This document shows positions 9,330 through 16,653 of a DNA stretch of 64,000 bases, piece by piece; within the stretch, counting starts at the first letter, position 1; every line of letters starts with the position of its first letter. The translations under genes were made by a program, and so were the position numbers. Source of the DNA: JBBWZH01 sp035544115 (GTDB taxonomy: Bacteria; Actinomycetota; Actinomycetes; Mycobacteriales; CADCTP01); the NCBI GenBank assembly GCA_963714145.1, contig OY970235.1:868001-932000 (forward strand), read 5' to 3'. The notes beneath the pieces were generated by a model that was not told where the DNA came from, did no database searches, and saw only the letters and a program-made list of their open reading frames with translations.

Positions 9330-10748
9330 ATGGCTGCCGTCGATCTCGTGCTGCGGGCCGGCCGGGCGGTGCTGCCGGACGGCGAGCGCCCGGCCGCGGT
9401 GCTGGTCGCGGCCGGCCGGATCGTCGACGTGCTGCCGGTGGACGCCGCGGTCGCGGCCGCCGTCGAGGTCGTGCTGGCCGGGGACGAGGTGCTGCTGCCC
9501 GGGCTGGTCGACACCCATGTGCACGTGAACGAGCCGGGCCGGACCGAGTGGGAGGGCTTCCGGACCGCCACCCGGGCCGCCGCGGCCGGCGGCATCACCA
9601 CGATCGTGGACATGCCGCTGAACAGCCTGCCGCCGACGGTGTCGGTGCCCGCGCTGGCCGCCAAGCGGGCCGCGGCGCGCGGCCGGATCAGCGTCGACGT
9701 GGGCTTCTGGGGCGGCGCCATCCCCGGCAACGCGGCCGAACTGGCGGCCCTGCACGCCGCCGGCGTCCTCGGCTTCAAGGCCTTCCTGGTCGACTCCGGC
9801 GTCCCCGAGTTCCCACCGCTGGACCCGGCCGGGTTGGCGCTGGCGCTGGCCACGCTCGGCCCGCTGGACGCCCTGCTGCTGGTCCACGCCGAAGACCCGG
9901 CCGAACTGGCCGCCGCGCCGGCCGCCGCCGGCCGCGCCTACCGCGACTTCCTCGCGTCCCGCCCGCCGGCGGCCGAGACCGCGGCCATCGGCACGCTGCT
10001 GGCCGCCGCCCGGGCCGCCGGCCCCGCCGGTCCGGCACCCGCCGGCTCCGCCGCACCCGCCGGGTCTGCCGAGGGTGGCGGGTCTGCCGACGGTGGCGGG
10101 GCGCGGGTACACGTGCTGCACCTGTCCGCGGCGGAGGGGTTGCCGATGCTGCGGGCGGCCCGGGCGGCCGGGGTACGGGTGACCGCCGAGACCTGCCCGC
10201 ACTACCTGACGCTGGCCGCCGAGGACATCCCGGACGGTGCGACCGAGTACAAGTGCTGCCCGCCGGTGCGCGGCGCGGCGAACCGGGACGCGCTCTGGGC
10301 CGGTCTCGCCGCCGGCGACCTCGACTGCGTCGTCTCCGACCACTCGCCCTGCGTCCCGGACCTGAAGCGCCGTGACACCGGCGACTTCGGCGCCGCCTGG
10401 GGCGGCATCGCCTCGCTGCAGATCGCTCTGCCGGTGCTCTGGACCGAGGCCCGCCGCCGCGGCCACACCCTCGCCGACGTCGTCCGCTGGCAGGCCAGCG
10501 CCCCCGCCCGGCTCGCCGGCCTGGTCCGCAAGGGCCGCATCGCCGCCGGCCAGGATGCCGACTTCGCCGTCTTCGCCCCGGACGCTCCGTTCGCCGTCGA
10601 CCCCGCCCGGCTGGCCCACCGGCACCCGGTCACGCCCTACGCCGGCCGCCCGCTCACCGGCACCGTCCGGGCCACCTACCTGCACGGCCAGCCGATCGGC
10701 GACACTCCCACCGGTCGGCTGTTGACCCGGGAGGAGGCCGCCTCATGA
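9330..10748 (+). CDS. allB: allantoinase
   Basis: A 472-aa cyclic amidohydrolase that opens allantoin to allantoate. Metal ligands are visible in DTHVHVNEPG. The carbamylated lysine lies in GFKAF, and later ligands are in HAEDP, HVLHLSAAEG and CVVSDHSPC. The C-terminus GRIAAGQDADFAVFAPD is typical of the family. A short low-complexity insert (Gly/Ala/Pro, about 10020-10100) lies between strands. ATG 9330 has GGATGGG just upstream; ATG 9321 is the in-frame alternative. It is the first gene of the ureide operon and overlaps allantoicase by ATGA. Confidence 0.93.
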   Translation: MAAVDLVLRAGRAVLPDGERPAAVLVAAGRIVDVLPVDAAVAAAVEVVLAGDEVLLPGLVDTHVHVNEPGRTEWEGFRTATRAAAAGGITTIVDMPLNSLPPTVSVPALAAKRAAARGRISVDVGFWGGAIPGNAAELAALHAAGVLGFKAFLVDSGVPEFPPLDPAGLALALATLGPLDALLLVHAEDPAELAAAPAAAGRAYRDFLASRPPAAETAAIGTLLAAARAAGPAGPAPAGSAAPAGSAEGGGSADGGGARVHVLHLSAAEGLPMLRAARAAGVRVTAETCPHYLTLAAEDIPDGATEYKCCPPVRGAANRDALWAGLAAGDLDCVVSDHSPCVPDLKRRDTGDFGAAWGGIASLQIALPVLWTEARRRGHTLADVVRWQASAPARLAGLVRKGRIAAGQDADFAVFAPDAPFAVDPARLAHRHPVTPYAGRPLTGTVRATYLHGQPIGDTPTGRLLTREEAAS

Positions 10749-11923
10749 CGGTGCCGGGGCTGGCGGGTGGTGGGGAGCTGGATCCGGGTGGGCTGGACCG
10801 GTTCGTGGATCTGGCCTCGCGGCGGGTGGGCGGGTCGGTCGTCGCGGCGAACGACGAGACGTTCGCGCCGAAGGAGGCGCTGGTGCTGCCGTCGGTGCCG
10901 ACGTACACGGCGCGGACGTTCGGGCACCGCGGGCAGGTGTACGACGGGTGGGAGACCCGGCGGCGGCGGGAGCCGGGGCAGGACTGGGCGATCGTCCGGC
11001 TCGGGCTGCCCGGCATCGTGCACGGCGTGGTGGTCGACACCTCGCACTTCACCGGGAACTACCCGGAGTCGGCCTGGGTGGACGGGCAGTGGGCGGACGG
11101 CTACCCGACCGCGGCGGAGCTACTGGCCGGGGACGAGTGGATCGGGCTGGTGCCCAACCGCCGGCTGCGTGGCGACGTCCGCAACGTCTTCGCGTCCACC
11201 GCCCGGGAACTGGTCACGCACGTCCGGCTGACCATCGCGCCGGACGGCGGGGTGGCCCGGCTGCGGGTGTACGGCGAGGTGCTGCCCGACCCGCGCCGGC
11301 TGCTCGACCTCAGCCTGGACCTGGCCGCGCTGGAGAACGGCGGCCGGGTCGAGGAGTGCAGCAACCGGTACTACGCCGCGCCGGACAACGTGATCGCGCC
11401 CGGCCGACCGGCGACCATGGGCGAGGGCTGGGAGACCCGGCGCCGCCGCGGCGACGGCAACGACTGGGTGCGGCTGCGGCTGGCGGGCACCGGCCACATC
11501 CGGCAGGCCGTGCTGGACACCACCCACTTCGTCGGCAACGCCCCGGGCGGGGCCCGCATCCTCGGCTGCGACGCCACCGCGAGCGACCCGGCCGATCCGG
11601 CCAGTTGGTGGGAGCTGCTGCCGCGGACCCGCCTGCAACCGGACACCCGGCACTGGTTCAGCACGGATCCCACCCGTCGCGCGACTCACGCTCAAGTGGA
11701 CATCTATCCTGACGGCGGCCTCGGTCGGATCCGCCTGTACGGCGATCTGGCCACCGACGGCCGGGCCGAGCTGACCCACCGCTGGTGGGACGCGCTGCCC
11801 GCGGCGGCCGCCGCCGGCCTGCTGGAACACGCCGGCGTGCCGGCCGAGGAGGCTGCCGCCACCGTCGCCGACCGCCCCAACGGCGGCCTCCCCGCCGCCC
11901 TGCACGCCGGCCTGCTCGACTGA
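10745..11923 (+). CDS. alc: allantoicase
   Basis: A 392-aa enzyme hydrolysing allantoate to ureidoglycolate and urea. The internal duplication of the family is clear: DGWETRRRREPGQDW with VDTSHFTGNYPESA in the first half and EGWETRRRRGDGNDW with LDTTHFVGNAPGGA in the second. The N-terminus (DRFVDLASRRVGGSVVAANDETF) is also characteristic. It overlaps the allantoinase stop by 4 nt, so the two are made together. The next gene appears to have its own leaderless promoter. Confidence 0.94.
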   Translation: MTVPGLAGGGELDPGGLDRFVDLASRRVGGSVVAANDETFAPKEALVLPSVPTYTARTFGHRGQVYDGWETRRRREPGQDWAIVRLGLPGIVHGVVVDTSHFTGNYPESAWVDGQWADGYPTAAELLAGDEWIGLVPNRRLRGDVRNVFASTARELVTHVRLTIAPDGGVARLRVYGEVLPDPRRLLDLSLDLAALENGGRVEECSNRYYAAPDNVIAPGRPATMGEGWETRRRRGDGNDWVRLRLAGTGHIRQAVLDTTHFVGNAPGGARILGCDATASDPADPASWWELLPRTRLQPDTRHWFSTDPTRRATHAQVDIYPDGGLGRIRLYGDLATDGRAELTHRWWDALPAAAAAGLLEHAGVPAEEAAATVADRPNGGLPAALHAGLLD

Positions 11924-11970
11924 GCTGCGGGCCAACCGGCGGGGCCGGGGTTGCTGATCGGCGGCGACCG

Positions 11971-11982
11971 TAAGCTACGACC
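11971..11982 (+). promoter_or_regulatory. leaderless promoter of uraD
   Basis: TAAGCT (11971-11976) fits the actinobacterial TANNNT -10 and is followed by 6 nt and then the GTG start. There is no Shine-Dalgarno sequence, so transcription most likely starts at the start codon. This would give the uraD-to-GGCT genes a transcription unit separate from allB-alc. Confidence 0.5.
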
Positions 11983-12498
11983 GTGGGCATGGCGGGGTTG
12001 GGCTGGCTGAACGACCTGTCCGACGCCGAGGCGGAGCGCGCGCTGCTGGCGTGCTGTGCGTCGGCGGCGTGGGTCGGCGCGGTCGCGGCGGCCCGGCCGT
12101 TCGGCGACCCGCTGGACTTCCGGGACGCCGTGGAGACCGCGCTGGCCGCGCTCACCTGGGCCGACATCGAGGAGGCGCTGGCCGCGCACCCGCGGCTGGG
12201 CGAGCAGGCCGCCGGGGCTGACCGGGCCGCGGCCTGGTCCCGCGGCGAGCAGGCCGGGGTGGCAACGGCCGGGTCCGAGACCCAGGCGGCGCTCGCCGCC
12301 GGCAACGTCGCGTACGAGGCCCGGTTCGGGCATGTCTACCTGGCCTGCGCGGCTGATCGCAGCGGCGCCGAACTGGTCGCCCTGCTGCGGTCCCGGCTGC
12401 GCAACGACCCGGCCACCGAGCGGGCCGTGGTCCGGGGCGAGCTCACCAAGATCGCCTGGCTCCGCCTCGGCAACCTGCTGAGGGAGGCGCCCGGGTGA
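11983..12498 (+). CDS. uraD: 2-oxo-4-hydroxy-4-carboxy-5-ureidoimidazoline (OHCU) decarboxylase
   Basis: A 171-aa enzyme for the last step from urate to (S)-allantoin, decarboxylating OHCU. The family motif with catalytic His is visible in LAAHPRLGEQ. The end of the domain reads VYLACAADRSGAELVALLRSRL, followed by ERAVVRGELTKIAWLRLGNLL. The start GTG 11983 fits the leaderless -10; ATG 11989 is two codons in. The stop overlaps uraH by GTGA, so the two consecutive enzymes are coupled. Confidence 0.92.
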   Translation: MGMAGLGWLNDLSDAEAERALLACCASAAWVGAVAAARPFGDPLDFRDAVETALAALTWADIEEALAAHPRLGEQAAGADRAAAWSRGEQAGVATAGSETQAALAAGNVAYEARFGHVYLACAADRSGAELVALLRSRLRNDPATERAVVRGELTKIAWLRLGNLLREAPG

Positions 12499-12836
12499 CG
12501 GCGCCGCTGTCCACGCACGTGCTGGACGCGACGGCGGGGTGCCCGGCGGCCGGCATGCCGGTCCGCCTCGACCGGCGCGACGGCGCCGGCTGGGCCGGGT
12601 TGGCCGAGGGCGTGACCGGGCCGGACGGGCGGCTGGCCGGCTGGGTGCCGGCGGCCGGCTTCGGCGCCGGCGAGTACCGGCTCCGGTTCGGCACCGGTGA
12701 CTGGTTCGCCGGGCAGGGCCGGGTGACGTTCTACCCGGAGGTGGTGGTGATCTTCACGGTGACCGACCCGGTGGCGCACCACCACGTCCCGTTGCTGCTC
12801 AGCCCGTACGGCTACTCGACCTACCGGGGGAGCTAG
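12495..12836 (+). CDS. uraH: 5-hydroxyisourate hydrolase (transthyretin-like)
   Basis: A 113-aa tetrameric hydrolase converting the urate oxidase product 5-hydroxyisourate to OHCU. It has the N-terminal signature LSTHVLDATAGCPAAGMPV and the diagnostic C-terminal YRGS with upstream HHHVPLLLSPYGYSTY. Length is normal. The GTG start overlaps the uraD stop. It lies between OHCU decarboxylase and urate oxidase, the two enzymes it links. Confidence 0.95.
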   Translation: MTAPLSTHVLDATAGCPAAGMPVRLDRRDGAGWAGLAEGVTGPDGRLAGWVPAAGFGAGEYRLRFGTGDWFAGQGRVTFYPEVVVIFTVTDPVAHHHVPLLLSPYGYSTYRGS

Positions 12837-12839
12837 CTG

Positions 12840-13760
12840 GTGACCGAGCGCGGAGCAGCACCGGCCGGCGCCGAGCCCGGGCCGGCGCACCGGTTCTCGC
12901 TCGGTGCGACCAGGTACGGCAAGGCGGAGACCCGGGTGGTGCGGGTCGACCGGTCCGCGGCGCGGCACCGGATCCGGGATCTGAACGTCAGCATCGCGCT
13001 GGCCGGCGACGTCGCCGAGACGTACCTGACCGGCGACAACGCGAGCGTGCTGCCCACCGACAGCCAGAAGAACGCGGTCTACGCGTTCGCTCAGGAGCAC
13101 GGGATCGGCGAGCCGGAGGAGTTCGCGCTGCGGCTGGCCCGCTACTTCGTCGAGACCCAGCCGGCGATCAACTGGGCCCGGGTCAGCGCCGAGGAGTACG
13201 GCTGGGACCGGATCGAGCTGGCCGGCGCGCCGGCGCCGCACTCGTTCGCCCGGTCCGGCCGGGAGACCCGGCTGGTCAGCGTGACCTGCACGGGGGCACG
13301 GGCCTGGGTCGTCTCCGGCCTGTCCGACCTGGTGCTGCTGAACACGACCGACTCGGAGTTCCGCGGCTACCCGCGGGACCGCTACACCACCCTGCCGGAG
13401 ACCGGCGACCGGGTGCTCGCCACCGCGGTGACCGCCCGCTGGCGGCACGCCGACGCCGCCGGCGACTGGGCGGAGAGCTACCGCGAGGTACGGCGGCACC
13501 TGATCGAGGCGTTCGCCGGCACGTACAGCCGGTCGCTGCAGCAGACGCTGTACGCGATGGCCGAGCGGGTGCTGGCGGCCCGGCCGGAGCTGGCCGAGAT
13601 CCGGCTCACCCTGCCGAACAGGCACCACCTGCTGGTCGACCTGGCCCCGTTCGGGCTGCCGAACGCGAACGAGACCTTCGTCGCGGCGGACCGGCCGTAC
13701 GGGCTGATCGAGGGCAGCATCAGCCGGGACGGTGCTCCCGAGCCCGGCGAAGCCTGGTAG
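12840..13760 (+). CDS. urate oxidase (uricase)
   Basis: A 306-aa cofactor-free uricase oxidising urate to 5-hydroxyisourate. Recognisable segments are the first-domain TRYGKAETRVVRV with the catalytic Lys, LPTDSQKNAVYAFAQ with the catalytic Thr, and DSEFRGYPRDRYTTLPE. The end reads NRHHLLVDLAPFG, then NANETFVAADRPYGLIEGSI. GTG 12840 is preceded by GGGGAG. A leader of about 20 residues precedes the conserved start. A GC-rich gap of 73 nt separates it from the xanthine dehydrogenase genes. Confidence 0.95.
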   Translation: MTERGAAPAGAEPGPAHRFSLGATRYGKAETRVVRVDRSAARHRIRDLNVSIALAGDVAETYLTGDNASVLPTDSQKNAVYAFAQEHGIGEPEEFALRLARYFVETQPAINWARVSAEEYGWDRIELAGAPAPHSFARSGRETRLVSVTCTGARAWVVSGLSDLVLLNTTDSEFRGYPRDRYTTLPETGDRVLATAVTARWRHADAAGDWAESYREVRRHLIEAFAGTYSRSLQQTLYAMAERVLAARPELAEIRLTLPNRHHLLVDLAPFGLPNANETFVAADRPYGLIEGSISRDGAPEPGEAW

Positions 13761-13833
13761 CGGCCCGGCCGGCGGGTGGCGCGCCGGCGGGTGGCTGGGG
13801 TAGGGGTGGCTGGGTGACCGGAAGGAGGCCGCG

Positions 13834-14754
13834 GTGGAGTTCTTCAGCCCGGACAGCTGGGCCGAGGCGCTGGCGATCAGGGCAGCGCACCCGGATGCCA
13901 CGCCGATCGCCGGCGGCACCGACCTGATGGTCGACATCAACTTCGACCGGCGCCGGCCGGCCGCGCTGCTGGATCTGACCCGGGTGCCGGAGCTGACCAG
14001 CTGGCGGCGGGACGGCGGCACGGTCCGGATCGGCGCCGGGGTGCCGTATGCCCGGATCATCACCGAGCTGGCCGGGCTGGTGCCCGGGCTGGCGAAGGCG
14101 TCCCGGACGGTCGGTTCGGCCCAGATCCGCAACCGCGGCACGGTCGGCGGCAACCTCGCCTCGGCCTCGCCGGCCGGGGACGCGCTGCCGCCGCTGCTGG
14201 CCGCCGGCGCGGTGGTCGAGGTGGCCTCGGTGCGCGGCCGGCGGCGGATCCCGGCGGCGGAGTTCTGCACCGGGGTGAAGCGGTCGGCGCTGGCCGCGGA
14301 CGAGCTGGTCGCCGCGGTCGAGCTGCCGGTCGCGCCCGGGCCGCAGGTGTTCGCCAAGGTCGGCACCCGGAACGCGATGGTGATCGCGGTCTGCTCGGTC
14401 GCGGTGGCGCTGGACCCGGCCGCCCGCGTGATCGGCACCGGGATCGGCTCGGCCGCGCCCACCCCGCGCCGGGCCACCGCGGCCGAGGAGTTCGCCGCCG
14501 CCGAGCTGGCCGACAGCTGGGGCCCGGCGGCCGACCTCGACCCGGCCGTCGCCCGCCGGTTCGGCGAGCTGGTCGCGGCGGCGGCCGACCCGATCGACGA
14601 TGTCCGGGGCACCGCCGCCTACCGCCGGCACGCGCTGGCCGTCCTCGGCCGCCGCACCCTCAGCTGGGCCTGGGCGGACTACCAGGCCGGCCGCGGGGCC
14701 GCCGCGGACGGACCCGGCGCGGGGCCCGGGCCGACCGGCGGGGGCGACCGGTGA
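13834..14754 (+). CDS. xanthine dehydrogenase, FAD-binding subunit
   Basis: A 306-aa medium subunit of a molybdenum hydroxylase. FAD-binding motifs are PIAGGTDLMVDINFDR near residue 25 and TVGSAQIRNRGTVGGNLASA near residue 90; the CO-dehydrogenase-type C-terminal domain follows. It passes electrons from the 2Fe-2S subunit to NAD+ or another acceptor. GTG 13834 has a strong GGAAGGAGG site. The stop overlaps the next gene by GTGA. The last 25 residues are a Gly/Pro-rich tail. Confidence 0.92.
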   Translation: MEFFSPDSWAEALAIRAAHPDATPIAGGTDLMVDINFDRRRPAALLDLTRVPELTSWRRDGGTVRIGAGVPYARIITELAGLVPGLAKASRTVGSAQIRNRGTVGGNLASASPAGDALPPLLAAGAVVEVASVRGRRRIPAAEFCTGVKRSALAADELVAAVELPVAPGPQVFAKVGTRNAMVIAVCSVAVALDPAARVIGTGIGSAAPTPRRATAAEEFAAAELADSWGPAADLDPAVARRFGELVAAAADPIDDVRGTAAYRRHALAVLGRRTLSWAWADYQAGRGAAADGPGAGPGPTGGGDR

Positions 14755-15281
14755 TCCGGCTCAGCTGCACGGTGAACGGGCAGCCGCAGCAGGTGGACGG
14801 GGTCTGGCCGGGGGAGAGCCTGCTGTTCGTGCTGCGCGAGCGGATGAGCCTGCCGGGCTCGAAGAACGCCTGCGAGCAGGGCGAGTGCGGCTCCTGCACG
14901 GTCTACCTGGACGGCGTCCCGGTCTGCGCCTGCCTGGTCGCCGCCGGCCAGGCCGACGGGCGCGCCATCGTCACGGTCGAGGGCCTGGCGGCCGCGCCGC
15001 TCGGCGAGGCGACCGCCGCCGCCGGCGCTGCCGCTACCGCCCCCCGGGTCGAGCTGGACCCGGTCCAGCAGGCGTTCCTGGACACCGGCGCGGTCCAATG
15101 TGGATTCTGCACCCCCGGCCTGATCGTGGCCGCGCACGATCTGCTGCGCCGCAGCCCGCGGTCGGCCGACCCGGAGATCCGGGAGGCGCTGGCCGGCAAC
15201 CTGTGCCGGTGCACCGGTTACGAGAAGATCCTGGACGCGGTGCGGCTGGCCGCCGCCCGGATCGACGACGGGGAGGGCTGA
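14751..15281 (+). CDS. xanthine dehydrogenase, 2Fe-2S subunit
   Basis: A 176-aa small subunit with both cluster-binding sets: the plant-ferredoxin type CEQGECGSC plus a downstream Cys in VPVCAC, and the second set CGFC...CRC in QCGFCTPGLIV and LAGNLCRCTGYEKILDAV. It relays electrons from the molybdenum site to FAD. It overlaps the FAD-subunit stop by 4 nt and is followed after 1 nt by the deaminase gene, so the whole block is one operon. Confidence 0.94.
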   Translation: MIRLSCTVNGQPQQVDGVWPGESLLFVLRERMSLPGSKNACEQGECGSCTVYLDGVPVCACLVAAGQADGRAIVTVEGLAAAPLGEATAAAGAAATAPRVELDPVQQAFLDTGAVQCGFCTPGLIVAAHDLLRRSPRSADPEIREALAGNLCRCTGYEKILDAVRLAAARIDDGEG

Positions 15282-15282
15282 G

Positions 15283-16653
15283 ATGGCGGGCACCCTGATC
15301 CTGGACGGCTGCGCGATCGCCACGGTGGACGCCGCCGGCACCGAGTACCGCAGCGGTCACGTGGTGATCAGCGGCGGGGTGCTGACCGCGGTCGGCGCCG
15401 GGCCGGCCCCGCAACAGCCCGCCGGCACCGATGTGTCCACAGTGGATGGGCGCGGCTGCCTGGCCACCCCGGGGCTGGTCAACACGCATCACCACCTCTA
15501 CCAGTGGGCCACCCGCGGTCTGGCCACCGACCACAGCCTGTTCGACTGGCTGCGCACGCTCTACCCGATCTGGGCCGGCATCGACGCCGACATCACGGCC
15601 GCCGCGGCCCGGGCCGGGCTGGCCCGGCTCGCGCTCACCGGCTGCACCACCAGCACCGACCACCACTACATCTTCCCGCGCGACCGGGGCGACCTGCTCG
15701 GCGCCACGATCGAGGCGGCCGGCCAGGTCGGGCTGCGGTTCCACCCGACCCGCGGCTCGATGGACCTGGGCGAGTCGCGCGGCGGCCTGCCCCCGGACAG
15801 CCTGGTGGAGGACACCGACGCCGCGCTGGCCGCGACCGAGGCGGCGATCGACCGGTACCACGACCCGTCCCCGGGCTCGATGCTGCGGATCGCGGTCGCA
15901 CCCTGCTCGCCGTTCTCGGTCACCACCCGGCTGATGGCGGACGCGGCCGTGCTGGCCCGCCGGGCCGGCGTCCGGCTGCACACCCACCTGGCCGAGGTGA
16001 CCGAGGAGGAGGAGTACTGCCTGAGCACCTACGGCCGGCGGCCGGCCGAGTACCTGGACGACCTGGGCTGGCTCGGCCCGGATGTCTGGCTGGCGCACTG
16101 CGTGCACCTCTCCCCGGCGGCGATCGACCGGTTCGCCGACACCGGCACCGGGGTGGCGCACTGCCCGGGTTCGAACGCCCGGCTCGGCGCCGGCATCTCG
16201 CCGGTGCGCTCGCTGCTGGACGCCGGGGTGGCGGTCGGCCTGGGCGTGGACGGGGCCGCGTCCAACGAGCACGGCAGCATGCTGACCGAACTGCGCAACG
16301 CCTCGTACGCGGCCCGGCTGCGGTCCGGCCCGGCCGCGCTGACCGCCCGGCAGGCGCTCCGGCTGGCCACTGTGGACGGTGCGCGTTGCCTCGGCCGGGA
16401 GAACGACATCGGCACCCTGGAGCCGGGCAAACGCGCCGACCTGGCGCTCTGGCGGGTGGACGGCCCCGGCCTGGGCGACATCGAGGACCCGGTGACCGCG
16501 CTGGTGCTCGGCCCGGCCGCGCCGCTCGCACTGTTGCTTGTGGACGGTCGGCCGGTGGTCTCGGACGGCGACCTGCTGACCGCGTCCACACAGGACTACG
16601 CCGTCGGGTTGCGGGCGGCCCGGCGCCGGTTGCTGGACCGGCGGCCGGCATGA
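15283..16653 (+). CDS. 8-oxoguanine deaminase (amidohydrolase)
   Basis: A 456-aa amidohydrolase of the ATZ/TRZ-guanine deaminase group. Metal and substrate motifs are NTHHHLYQWATRG, HTHLAE, WLAHCVHL and the metal Asp in GLGVDGAASNE. The CTTSTDHHY segment and its place among xanthine dehydrogenase subunits match 8-oxoguanine deaminases, which release urate directly. Guanine deaminase activity is a weaker alternative. It sits between the small and large xdh subunits, so urate would be fed from two precursors. It overlaps the large subunit by ATGA and carries a perfect TCCACAGTGGA motif at 15436. Confidence 0.87.
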   Translation: MAGTLILDGCAIATVDAAGTEYRSGHVVISGGVLTAVGAGPAPQQPAGTDVSTVDGRGCLATPGLVNTHHHLYQWATRGLATDHSLFDWLRTLYPIWAGIDADITAAAARAGLARLALTGCTTSTDHHYIFPRDRGDLLGATIEAAGQVGLRFHPTRGSMDLGESRGGLPPDSLVEDTDAALAATEAAIDRYHDPSPGSMLRIAVAPCSPFSVTTRLMADAAVLARRAGVRLHTHLAEVTEEEEYCLSTYGRRPAEYLDDLGWLGPDVWLAHCVHLSPAAIDRFADTGTGVAHCPGSNARLGAGISPVRSLLDAGVAVGLGVDGAASNEHGSMLTELRNASYAARLRSGPAALTARQALRLATVDGARCLGRENDIGTLEPGKRADLALWRVDGPGLGDIEDPVTALVLGPAAPLALLLVDGRPVVSDGDLLTASTQDYAVGLRAARRRLLDRRPA